DNA from: Actinomycetes bacterium
GTDB lineage: Bacteria > Actinomycetota > Actinomycetes > Actinomycetales > Cellulomonadaceae
Length of the DNA stretch: 13,967 bases
Reading direction: 5' to 3'
NCBI GenBank assembly: GCA_023424135.1
Contig: JAFAEH010000227.1
Location: 1-13,967, forward strand
A program made the translations under genes and the position numbers. The first letter of the stretch is position 1; every line of letters starts with the position of its first letter. The notes below the pieces were generated by a model. The model ran no database searches. It was not told the DNA's origin and was given only the letters and a program-made list of their open reading frames with translations. Shown piece after piece: positions 5,912-12,555 of the stretch.

Positions 5912-6967
5912 TCAGGCGAGGGCGAAGCGGCGGCTCGCCAGGACCTCGGCGATCTGCACCGCGTTGAGCGCGGCACCCTTGCGCAGGTTGTCGTTGCTGA
6001 TGAACAGCGCCAGCCCGCGGCCGTCGGGGGCGCCCTCGTCCTGGCGCAGACGGCCCACGAACGACGGGTCCTGACCGGCGGCGACCAGCGGCGTCGGCAC
6101 ATCGGCGAGCTGCACGCCCGGGGCCGTCGACAGCAGCTCGGTCGCGCGCTCGACGGACAGCGGCCGCTCGAACTCGGCGTTGACGCTCAGGGAGTGCCCC
6201 GTGAACACCGGGACGCGCACGCACGTGCCGGAGACCAGCAGGTCGGGGATGTCGAGGATCTTGCGCGACTCGTGGCGCAGCTTCTGCTCCTCGTCGGTCT
6301 CGTGCAGCCCGTCGTCGACGATCGACCCGGCGAGCGGGATGACGTCGAACGCGATCGGCGCGACGTACTTCTCCGGCTCGGGGAACGCGACGGCCGCGCC
6401 GTCGTGCACGAGTGCGAGGGTGTCCTGCTCGACCGCGGCACGCACCTGCGTGTCGAGCTCGCGCGCACCGGCCAGACCCGAGCCGGACACCGCCTGGTAC
6501 GTCGAGACGACGAGCCGGCGCAGCCCCGCCTCCTCGTGCAGCACCTTGAGCACGGGCATCGCGGCCATCGTCGTGCAGTTCGGGTTCGCGACGATCCCGA
6601 TCTCGATCTCGTCGAGCGCGTCCGGGTTGACCTCGGAGACCACCAGCGGGACCCGCGGGTCGCGTCGCCACGCCGACGAGTTGTCGACGACGACCGCCCC
6701 GGCCTGCGCGAACCGCGGCGCGTGCTCCTTGGACGTCGCCCCGCCCGCCGAGAACAGCGCGAGGTCGATGCCGGACAGGTCGGCCGTCGCCACGTCCTCG
6801 ACCACCACGTCGTCCCCGCGCCACGGCAGCGTCGTGCCCGCCGACCGCGCGGAGGCGAAGAACCGGATCGACGCGACCGGGAAGTCCCGCTCGTCGAGCA
6901 GCCGACGCATGACGGCGCCGACCTGACCGGTCGCACCGACGACCGCGACCCTCAGACCCTCGGCCAT
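5912..6967 (-). CDS. asd: Aspartate-semialdehyde dehydrogenase
   Basis: 351 aa, near the usual length. It reduces aspartyl 4-phosphate to aspartate 4-semialdehyde with NADPH, the second step towards lysine/diaminopimelate, threonine and methionine, in the cytoplasm. Seen: the N-terminal dinucleotide fold VAVVGATGQVG (7-17), SAGGATS (73-79), DNSSAWR (95-101), the catalytic cysteine in NPNCTTM (Cys131), TYQAVSGSG (156-164) and RVPVFTGHS (251-259), which holds the active-site His258. ATG at 6967 begins one base after the lysC stop, so the two are translationally coupled; the family N-terminus supports this start. The order lysC-asd is the standard actinobacterial one. A strong hairpin follows. 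Nothing is missing or odd. Confidence 0.97.
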   Translation of the reverse strand: MAEGLRVAVVGATGQVGAVMRRLLDERDFPVASIRFFASARSAGTTLPWRGDDVVVEDVATADLSGIDLALFSAGGATSKEHAPRFAQAGAVVVDNSSAWRRDPRVPLVVSEVNPDALDEIEIGIVANPNCTTMAAMPVLKVLHEEAGLRRLVVSTYQAVSGSGLAGARELDTQVRAAVEQDTLALVHDGAAVAFPEPEKYVAPIAFDVIPLAGSIVDDGLHETDEEQKLRHESRKILDIPDLLVSGTCVRVPVFTGHSLSVNAEFERPLSVERATELLSTAPGVQLADVPTPLVAAGQDPSFVGRLRQDEGAPDGRGLALFISNDNLRKGAALNAVQIAEVLASRRFALA

Positions 6968-6968
6968 G

Positions 6969-7490
6969 TCAGCGCCCCGTCCCGCCGTACACGACGGCCT
7001 CGGTCTCGGCGGCGTCCAGCTCGAACGCCGTGTGCACGGCCCGCACGGCGTCGTCGAGCTGGTCCGCGCGGGTGACCACGGAGATGCGGATCTCCGAGGT
7101 CGAGATCATCTCGATGTTGACGTTCGCCTCGTACAGCGCGGCGAACAGCTTCGCGGAGACGCCCGGGTGCGACTTCATGCCCGCGCCGACGAGCGAGAGC
7201 TTGCCGATCGTGTCGTCGTACTGCAGCGACTGGAAGCCGATGGACGGCTGGTCGGCCGTCAGCGCGGCCGTGGCCGTCGCACCGTCCGTCGCGGGCAGCG
7301 TGAAGGAGATGTCCGTCAGACCCGTCGCGGCCGCGGACACGTTCTGCACGATCATGTCGATGTTCACGCCGGCCTCGGCGACGATCTCGAAGAGCCGCGC
7401 GGCCTTGCCCGGCACGTCCGGGACGCCGACGACCGTGACCTTGGCCTCGCTGCGGTCGTGCGCGACGCCGGAGATGATCGGCTGCTCCAT
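6969..7490 (-). CDS. lysC: Internal start for aspartate kinase beta subunit
   Basis: Met249 of LysC (ATG 7490-7488) is preceded by AGGAGG (complement of 7499-7504) with 8 bases between, a far better ribosome binding site than that of the full-length start. The product would be 173 aa, covering both ACT domains, beginning MEQPIISGVAHDRSEAKVTV. C. glutamicum makes its beta subunit from the same place (MEEAVLTGVATDKSEAKVTV by memory), forming an alpha2-beta2 enzyme that binds the inhibitors. Conservation of both the Met and the site makes in-frame beta production likely here. Confidence 0.8.
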   Translation of the reverse strand: MEQPIISGVAHDRSEAKVTVVGVPDVPGKAARLFEIVAEAGVNIDMIVQNVSAAATGLTDISFTLPATDGATATAALTADQPSIGFQSLQYDDTIGKLSLVGAGMKSHPGVSAKLFAALYEANVNIEMISTSEIRISVVTRADQLDDAVRAVHTAFELDAAETEAVVYGGTGR

Positions 7491-8234
7491 GCTGGGGTCC
7501 TCCTGGTTCGTGACGAGCGTGCCGGTGTGCGTCGAGAACGACGAGCGCACGTGCACGGGCACCTCGTAGCGCCGGGCGTACTCGACGCAGCGCAGGTTGA
7601 GCACCTTGGCGCCGCTGGCCGCCATCTCGAGCATCTCGTCGTAGCCGATCCGTCCGATCTTGCGGGCGGTCGGCACGATGCGGGGGTCGGCGGTGAACAC
7701 GCCGTCGACGTCCGTGTAGATCTCGCACACGTCGGCCTTGAGCGACGCCGCGAGCGCGACCGCCGTGGTGTCCGAGCCGCCGCGGCCGAGCGTCGTCACG
7801 TCGTTCGTCGACGGGTTGACGCCCTGGAACCCGGCGACGATCGCGACCTCGCCGCGCGCGACCGTGTCGCGGATGCGGCTGGGCGAGACGTCGATGATGC
7901 GGGCCTTGCCGTACACCTCGTCGGTGAGGACGCCCGCCTGCTGGCCCGTGAACGACTTCGCCTCGACGCCCAGGCTGCTGATCGCCATGGCGAGCAGGGA
8001 CATCGAGATGCGCTCGCCGGCGGTCAGCAGGATGTCCATCTCACGCACCGGCGGCAGCGGCGTGACCTGCTGCGCGAGGTCGACGAGCTCGTCGGTGGTG
8101 TCCCCCATGGCCGAGACGACGACGACGACGTCGTGCCCGGCCTTCTTCGTCTCGACGACCCGCTTCGCGACGCGCTTGATGCTGGCGGCGTCGGCGACGG
8201 ACGAGCCGCCGAACTTCTGGACGATGAGGGCCAC
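6969..8234 (-). CDS. lysC: Aspartate kinase (alpha subunit, full length)
   Basis: 421 aa, the same length as Corynebacterium glutamicum LysC. It phosphorylates aspartate with ATP, the first committed step to lysine, threonine, methionine and diaminopimelate. Start GTG 8234 gives ALIVQKFGGSSV, the expected family N-terminus with the kinase motif KFGGSS (7-12). Also seen: TAGER (71-75), GFQG (135-138), TLGRGGSDTTA (148-158) and YTDVDGVFTADPR (173-185). Two ACT domains follow from about residue 255. By alignment with the C. glutamicum enzyme the feedback-site residues keep wild-type form (Ala278, Gln297, Ser300, Thr307), while C. glutamicum Thr311 is Ser310 here. I therefore expect concerted inhibition by lysine and threonine. 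The ribosome binding site is weak. It heads the lysC-asd operon and diverges from the CBM2 gene. Confidence 0.96.
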   Translation of the reverse strand: MALIVQKFGGSSVADAASIKRVAKRVVETKKAGHDVVVVVSAMGDTTDELVDLAQQVTPLPPVREMDILLTAGERISMSLLAMAISSLGVEAKSFTGQQAGVLTDEVYGKARIIDVSPSRIRDTVARGEVAIVAGFQGVNPSTNDVTTLGRGGSDTTAVALAASLKADVCEIYTDVDGVFTADPRIVPTARKIGRIGYDEMLEMAASGAKVLNLRCVEYARRYEVPVHVRSSFSTHTGTLVTNQEDPSMEQPIISGVAHDRSEAKVTVVGVPDVPGKAARLFEIVAEAGVNIDMIVQNVSAAATGLTDISFTLPATDGATATAALTADQPSIGFQSLQYDDTIGKLSLVGAGMKSHPGVSAKLFAALYEANVNIEMISTSEIRISVVTRADQLDDAVRAVHTAFELDAAETEAVVYGGTGR

Positions 8235-8273
8235 GGCTTCGGAGCTTCCGGACGTGCGGGCAGGGACCCCGCG

Positions 8274-8279
8274 AGTGTA
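8274..8279 (-). promoter_or_regulatory. Candidate -10 box (TACACT) for lysC-asd
   Basis: TACACT on the - strand fits the TANNNT -10 consensus and stands out in a GC-rich stretch. It would place transcription start near 8267 and give a leader of about 33 bases before the lysC GTG. No convincing -35 box is seen (GCGTCC at 17-base spacing). The rest of the 219-base divergent region (8235-8453) shows no clear promoter for the rightward gene. Confidence 0.4.
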
Positions 8280-8453
8280 GGCCGGGCCCAGGATGCGGAC
8301 GCGCAGGTTTCCGCATGACGGACGCCTGTCCGGGTCGCACCTGAAGCGTCTGGGTGGGTGGTCACGCCTCGGCGCCGTGCCCCACGCTGCCCGACGCGAC
8401 GAACGTCGCACCGTCGCGCCCGCGCCCTCCGGACGCCTTGCACCGGGAGAACC

Positions 8454-9779
8454 ATGTCCACCACCAGAACCACCGCGCGGCTGCGGGCGCTCGTCGCCGC
8501 CGCGGTCGCCGCGCTGCTCACGGCCGTCGGTGTCGTCGGCGCCGTGAGCGCGCAGGCCGTCGAGACGTGCCGCGTCGACTGGACGACGAACGCCTGGCCG
8601 GGCGGCTTCGTGACGGAGGCGCGCCTGACGACCGGCCCCGCACGCTCGGGCTGGACCCTGACGTTCGACCTCGCCGCCGGTGAGCAGATCGGTCACGCGT
8701 GGAGTGCGACGGCGACCCAGTCCGGTGCGAGCGTCACCGTGACCAACGCACCGTGGAACGGTCAGCTCGCCGCCGGTGCGACCGTCGCGTTCGGCTTCCA
8801 GGGGACGACGACGGGCACACCACTCCCGCCGCGGGACGTGCGCCTCGACGGCGTCGCGTGCGAGGGCCAGACCGGTCCGACGGCGACGCCCACACCCACG
8901 TCGACCCAGCCGACGGACCCGCCGTCACCGACACCGACCGTCACACCGACGCCCACGCCGACACCCACCGGCCAGCCGAACCCGACCGATCCGCCGTCAC
9001 CGACGCCCACCGCCACACCGACGCCCACGCCCAGCCCGACGCCCACCGCGACGCCGACCGTGAGCCCGACGCCCACGCCCACCTCCCCGCCCGGCGGCTG
9101 CGGCGGCTCGTTCTGCGACGGGTTCGAGACACAGACGTCGGCAGCACCCACCGCGCCGTGGAGCGTCGTGCACCCCGACTGCTCAGGCACCGGGACGGCG
9201 AGCATCGACTCGTCGGTCGCACGCTCGGGCACGCGGTCGCTGCGCGTGGACGGGGCCGTGGGGTACTGCAACCACGTGTTCGTGCAGGCCGACGGCGCCG
9301 TGGCGGCCGCGGCCGGGCAGCCCGTCTACGTCAGGTTCTGGGTCCGCCACACCACGGCGCTGCCGACGTCGCACGTGACGTTCGCGGCGTTCGAGGACGC
9401 GAACGACGGCGACCGTGACCTGCGCCTGGGCGGCCAGAACGGCGCCCTGCAGTGGAACCGCTCGTCGGACGACGCGACGCTGCCCGAGCAGAGCCCGTCC
9501 GGCGTCGCGCTGAGCCGACCGCTGCCCACGGGCGAGTGGGCCTGCGTCGAGGCTCTCGTCGAGCCCGCGGGACGCCTGACCACCTGGCTGAACGGCACCG
9601 AGGTCGCCGGCCTGGTCGCCGACGGCACCCCGACCCACGACGTCGACGGCCAGTGGCACGCCAAGGCGTGGACGCCGCGCCTCGTCGACCTCAGGCTCGG
9701 CTGGGAGAGCTACGGCGACGGCGCCGACACGCTCTGGTACGACGACGTCGCCGTCGGCACCTCGCGCACGGGCTGCTGA
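8454..9779 (+). CDS. Secreted CBM2 / Pro-Thr linker / beta-sandwich protein (possibly Cip1-like)
   Basis: 441 aa, starting at ATG 8454 behind GGGAGA (8445-8450). Order: signal peptide (1-35, hydrophobic core 12-33); a family 2 carbohydrate-binding module (39-136) bounded by Cys39 and Cys136, with Trp43, Trp48, Trp67, Trp83 and Trp101 at places typical of cellulose/xylan binding; a Pro-Thr linker (142-213); and a C-terminal domain (219-441) starting CDGFET and ending TGC. The last domain has alternating hydrophobic strands and ends LRLGWESYGDGADTLWYDDVAV, typical of concanavalin-like jelly-roll domains. By memory it resembles actinobacterial homologues of Trichoderma Cip1, a fold related to polysaccharide lyases; this is uncertain and I cannot name catalytic residues. 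It probably acts on plant cell wall polysaccharide outside the cell. I searched for the CelR-type palindrome upstream and did not see it. Confidence 0.85.
   Translation: MSTTRTTARLRALVAAAVAALLTAVGVVGAVSAQAVETCRVDWTTNAWPGGFVTEARLTTGPARSGWTLTFDLAAGEQIGHAWSATATQSGASVTVTNAPWNGQLAAGATVAFGFQGTTTGTPLPPRDVRLDGVACEGQTGPTATPTPTSTQPTDPPSPTPTVTPTPTPTPTGQPNPTDPPSPTPTATPTPTPSPTPTATPTVSPTPTPTSPPGGCGGSFCDGFETQTSAAPTAPWSVVHPDCSGTGTASIDSSVARSGTRSLRVDGAVGYCNHVFVQADGAVAAAAGQPVYVRFWVRHTTALPTSHVTFAAFEDANDGDRDLRLGGQNGALQWNRSSDDATLPEQSPSGVALSRPLPTGEWACVEALVEPAGRLTTWLNGTEVAGLVADGTPTHDVDGQWHAKAWTPRLVDLRLGWESYGDGADTLWYDDVAVGTSRTGC
8919..9062 (+). repeat. 72-base in-frame duplication in the Pro-Thr linker
   Basis: The stretch coding PPSPTPT at residue 156 recurs 24 codons later at residue 180. 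The first ~45 bases of the two units (8919 and 8991) are nearly identical. Such linkers grow and shrink by slippage or unequal crossover, so linker length is likely to vary between strains. Confidence 0.7.
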
Positions 9780-9798
9780 CCGTCCCGCGCGGCGGCCG

Positions 9799-9846
9799 CC
9801 CCGAGCCGTGGGATGGGCGATGCGATCGCTCTCCCACGGCTCGGGG
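9799..9846. terminator. Long hairpin between convergent genes, probable bidirectional terminator
   Basis: A perfect 15-bp stem (9799-9813 with 9832-9846) is extended by a further 7 pairs with one bulge and one G-T wobble (9815-9821 with 9825-9831), leaving loop GCG. It lies 19 bases after the CBM2 gene and 52 bases beyond the DUF4395 stop. Its inner sequence GATCGCTCTCCCACG (9824-9838) recurs in the tandem repeats near the right edge. Confidence 0.7.
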
Positions 9847-9898
9847 TCGAGACCCGACCGAGGTCGGAGCCTGCTCGGGGTCGAGGACGGCGACGGTG

Positions 9899-10363
9899 CT
9901 ACGCAGCCGACCTCGCGCGCAGCCGGACGCCCAGCAGGTACATCTCGCACCCGAGGCACAGGCCGAAGACCGCGTTGAGGAACGCCGCGACCAACGCGAA
10001 CGCCGCCGCGCCGGGCACCGCCCACGTCACGCCGAGCAGGCCGAGCAGGACACCGAGCACGGTGATGACCAGCCCGACGAGCTGCGCGAACCGCGGTGGG
10101 CGCGGGTCCTCGAGCTCGGTCGGCGGGGCGAGTCGCGGACGCACGAGCGTGCGGTACACCCAGCCCTGCCAGGTGGCAGCGACACCACGTGTGGCGCCGA
10201 GGGCGAAGCTCGCGGCGACGAACGCGAGCAGCGCGGTCGCCGCCGGGCCGTCGCCGAGCAGCAGGACGACGACGAGCAGGACGGCGGTGATGCCCGCACC
10301 GACGCGCGGACCGCGCGGGTCGATGCCGGCCGGTGCGCCGACGGGGGTGTCGGGAGTGGTCAT
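9899..10363 (-). CDS. DUF4395 family membrane protein
   Basis: 154 aa. ATG 10363 is chosen over upstream starts because AGGAG (complement of 10371-10375) precedes it and the DUF4395 hallmark DPRGPR follows at 16-20; the upstream extension is only Arg/Pro-rich. Seen: about four hydrophobic segments (25-36, 42-57, 95-112, 117-134), EDPRPPRFAQ (85-94) and a terminal motif LNAVFGLCLGCEMY (129-142) with Cys136 and Cys139. The family has no proven biochemical role that I know of; in actinobacteria it often sits beside thioredoxin-like or rhodanese genes, as here. The conserved Cys pair at the end of the last helix suggests thiol redox exchange with the neighbouring thioredoxin-like protein, which is inference. 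Confidence 0.85.
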   Translation of the reverse strand: MTTPDTPVGAPAGIDPRGPRVGAGITAVLLVVVLLLGDGPAATALLAFVAASFALGATRGVAATWQGWVYRTLVRPRLAPPTELEDPRPPRFAQLVGLVITVLGVLLGLLGVTWAVPGAAAFALVAAFLNAVFGLCLGCEMYLLGVRLRARSAA

Positions 10364-10586
10364 GGTGGGCTCCTGGGGGACGGACTGGCGGGGTGGGGTT
10401 CCCCGGTCGGAGGACCTCGTCGGGGGGACGAGCGAGGGGGAACGCGTCGGGGAACGGTGCCGCGCGCGCCTGGTGGGTGCCGACGACGCGCACCGACGGG
10501 CGGGCGGCGTCGGGGACCGGGCGGTCACGCGCACGATGGAGGGCGAGCCAGCGGCCCATCAGGCCGGTGGTGGCTGCTCCGTCGGG
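10364..10586. other. 223-base spacer between thioredoxin-like and DUF4395 genes
   Basis: No gene is supported. Open frames crossing it are Arg/Pro-rich with no ribosome binding site. A small hairpin CTCGTC/GACGAG (10416-10432) and G-rich runs are present. No riboswitch pattern was recognised on the - strand. The DUF4395 gene may have its own promoter here, but no clear -10/-35 pair is visible. Confidence 0.4.
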
Positions 10587-11108
10587 TCAGCGCGCGAGGG
10601 CGACGTCCGGACAGCTGTCGTCGGTGCGACACGACTCCGCAGCGCGACAGGAGTCGAGCGCCGCGAGCGCCTGGCGCCGGTCGGTGCCGCCGGACATCCG
10701 GCCGACGACGGTGCCGTCCGGTGCGACCACGAGGGTCGTCGGGGTGCGCATGACGCCGAACCGGCGTACCAGGTCGAGGTGCTCGGCGACGTCGAGGTCG
10801 ACGTGCACGACCCCGGGCTCGTCGGACGCGAGGCCCGCCAGCACGCGGTGCGTGCTCCGGCACGCGGAGCACACCTCGCTGGAGAACTGGACGAACGTCG
10901 CCCGTTCGCCGAGGGCGGTGCCCAGGTCCGACGCGACCAGGACGTCGCCGGCGGAGGCCGTCGTCACGGCGTCGTCGCGCACCGAGGGGGCCGAGGTGTC
11001 CGCCGAGCGCGGCGGCGCCGCGCGGAAACGCCCGTTGCGGGCGCGCCACACCAGGCCCAGGAGGGTGGCCAGCACGAGGACACCGACGACGAGCTCGACA
11101 CTCCCCAT
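10587..11108 (-). CDS. Membrane-anchored thioredoxin-like protein
   Basis: 173 aa, starting at ATG 11108 behind a strong AGGAGG (complement of 11114-11119). Seen: one N-terminal membrane segment (4-21) followed by Arg-rich WRARNGRFR, a linker, and a thioredoxin fold (about 55-155) with redox motif CSAC (Cys80, Cys83) after FVQFSSEV, and the cis-proline in RTPTT (Pro123). WCxxC is replaced by VCSAC. The positive charges right after the membrane segment suggest an N-out, C-in layout with the domain in the cytoplasm. The C-terminal tail adds three Cys (154, 160, 166), unusual for thioredoxins. It probably reduces or transfers thiols, with DUF4395 as membrane partner. The gene diverges from the ABC operon. 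Confidence 0.85.
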   Translation of the reverse strand: MGSVELVVGVLVLATLLGLVWRARNGRFRAAPPRSADTSAPSVRDDAVTTASAGDVLVASDLGTALGERATFVQFSSEVCSACRSTHRVLAGLASDEPGVVHVDLDVAEHLDLVRRFGVMRTPTTLVVAPDGTVVGRMSGGTDRRQALAALDSCRAAESCRTDDSCPDVALAR

Positions 11109-11199
11109 CCCGGCCTCCTGTGCGTACGTGCGCGGCCCGCCACGATAGCCCGACCGCAGATGTCGGCGCGACGACCCGTCTCACATCCCGTACACCCGC

Positions 11200-11241
11200 G
11201 GGTCCACCCGCCCGCCCGGGCGTCCACCCGCAGGTGGACCC
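11200..11241. promoter_or_regulatory. Operator-like direct and inverted repeats upstream of the ABC operon
   Basis: GTCCACCCGC occurs at 11202-11211 and again at 11222-11231, exactly 20 bases apart. The inverted form GGTGGACCC (11233-11241) pairs with GGGTCCACC (11200-11208) and, more tightly, GTCCACC (11222-11228) pairs with GGTGGAC (11233-11239). It lies 21 bases upstream of the -10 box, where a dimeric regulator would control transcription. Confidence 0.5.
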
Positions 11242-11261
11242 CGCACCCGCCCGCCGGCCCC

Positions 11262-11267
11262 TAGCGT
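11262..11267 (+). promoter_or_regulatory. -10 box (TAGCGT) of a leaderless promoter
   Basis: TAGCGT fits TANNNT and ends 7 bases before the ATG at 11275, so transcription would begin at or next to the A of the start codon. No ribosome binding site is present before the ATG. This is the typical layout of actinobacterial leaderless genes. Confidence 0.6.
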
Positions 11268-11274
11268 GTCCGCC

Positions 11275-12555
11275 ATGGCACTCGACGACCCCGACGATCA
11301 GGCTCCCGGCGCGACGCCGACGCCGGACGAGCCGGTCATCCCGGCACCGGCCGAGCCGGCCGACCCGCCCGCCGACCCGACAGCTCCGCACGCCCCGTCC
11401 GAGCCGTCCTCGCCGAACGCGGCGGACGCCGCCGTGACCGCGACGGCAGGGACGACACCGGTCGTACCCGCGTCCGAGCCGGTCGCGCCCGCGTCCGCGC
11501 CCGTCGTGACCGCGACGGCAGAGACGGCACCGGAGGCGTCCGCGCCGGTCGTCCCCGCGCCCGCCGCGACCGTCCCCGGCGCCGGCAGCGCCCCCGTCAC
11601 CGGCTCCACGCCCGCACCCGGCATCGAGGTGCACGGGCTGCACCGGGCGTTCGGCGCCGTCCGCGCGCTCGACGGTGCCGACCTCGTGGCCCGGGCGGGC
11701 GCCGTGACCGCGCTCGTCGGGCCCAACGGGTCCGGCAAGACGACGCTCCTGCTCGTCCTCGCGGGTCTGCTGGTCCCCGACGCGGGGCACGTGCGCATCG
11801 CCGGGCACGACCCCGTGACCGACAGCTCCGCCGCCCGCGCGCGCACCGGGTGGATGCCCGACGCGTTCGGCACGTGGGACTCGCTGACGGCACGTGAGGT
11901 CCTCACGACCTTCGCGCACGCCTACCGCGTCGCTCCCGCCGCGATCCCCGGCCGCGTCGAGGAGCTGCTCGCGACCGTGCACCTGGGCGAGTACGCCGAC
12001 CGGCCCGCCGCGGTGCTGTCCCGCGGGCAGAAGCAGCGGCTCGGTCTGGCGCGTGCGCTCGTGCACGACCCGCAGGTCCTGCTGCTCGACGAGCCCGCCA
12101 GCGGGCTGGACCCGCGCTCGCGCGTCGACCTGCGGCTGCTGCTGCGGCGCCTCGCGGACGAGGGGCGCACCGTGCTCGTGTCCTCGCACGTCCTGTCGGA
12201 GCTCGACGAGATGGCCGACGACGCGGTGTTCCTCTCCCGCGGGCGCACCGTCACCGCGCTCGCCGAGCCCGACGTCGCGGGCGTGCGCACCTGGCACGTG
12301 CGGGCGCTGTCGCTCGTCGCGCTCACGGCGTGGCTCGACGGCGCGGGCGTCGCGTGGCGGCCCGACGGACGGCCCACCGACACGGGACCCGACGGGACGG
12401 TGACCGGCGGCGTGCTCGTCGATGTCGCCGGCGAGGCGGGCGCCGCGGCGCTGCTGCGCGACGCGGTCGGAGCAGGAGTGCCCGTCGTGTCGTCCGCGCC
12501 CGCGGGCAGCGCGCTCGAGCAGGCGTACCTGGCCCTGGAGGAGGAGCGGCGATGA
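11275..12555 (+). CDS. ABC transporter ATP-binding protein with long disordered N-terminus
   Basis: 426 aa, against about 300 for relatives. Residues 1-116 are a low-complexity Ala/Pro/Thr/Val stretch with no fold. The ATPase domain (118-325) has Walker A GPNGSGKT (149-156), signature LSRGQKQR (248-255), Walker B VLLLDEP (268-274), the D-loop SGLDP (276-280) and switch His305. In the Q-loop position the residues are MPDAFG (194-199), with Asp in place of Gln, a variant known in a subgroup of ABC-2 exporters. A ~100-residue C-terminal part follows. Start ATG 11275 is supported by the -10 box seven bases upstream; GTG 11266 would add three residues. It overlaps the permease gene by ATGA and should energise it. 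Substrate unknown. Confidence 0.92.
   Translation: MALDDPDDQAPGATPTPDEPVIPAPAEPADPPADPTAPHAPSEPSSPNAADAAVTATAGTTPVVPASEPVAPASAPVVTATAETAPEASAPVVPAPAATVPGAGSAPVTGSTPAPGIEVHGLHRAFGAVRALDGADLVARAGAVTALVGPNGSGKTTLLLVLAGLLVPDAGHVRIAGHDPVTDSSAARARTGWMPDAFGTWDSLTAREVLTTFAHAYRVAPAAIPGRVEELLATVHLGEYADRPAAVLSRGQKQRLGLARALVHDPQVLLLDEPASGLDPRSRVDLRLLLRRLADEGRTVLVSSHVLSELDEMADDAVFLSRGRTVTALAEPDVAGVRTWHVRALSLVALTAWLDGAGVAWRPDGRPTDTGPDGTVTGGVLVDVAGEAGAAALLRDAVGAGVPVVSSAPAGSALEQAYLALEEERR
11434..11521 (+). repeat. Duplicated 16-mer within the ATPase N-terminal extension
   Basis: GTGACCGCGACGGCAG occurs at 11434-11449 and 11506-11521, 72 bases (24 codons) apart, with similar flanks. Both code VTATA. This points to in-frame duplication as the origin of at least part of the extension. 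Confidence 0.7.

Noticed and set aside
6966..8318. Long open frame on the + strand opposite lysC
   Set aside because: Composition is Arg/Asp/Val/His-rich and without motifs; lysC on the - strand is certain.
8235..8453. CelR-type operator upstream of the CBM2 gene
   Set aside because: The expected palindrome TGGGAGCGCTCCCA is not present in this stretch or upstream of the cutinase.
10364..10586. Riboswitch or small gene in the spacer before DUF4395
   Set aside because: No riboswitch core was recognised, and the possible frames are Arg/Pro-rich without a start signal.
10525..12297. Long open frame on the - strand opposite the ABC ATPase
   Set aside because: Shadow frame; it overlaps the thioredoxin-like gene and the ATPase, and no ribosome binding site or motif supports it.
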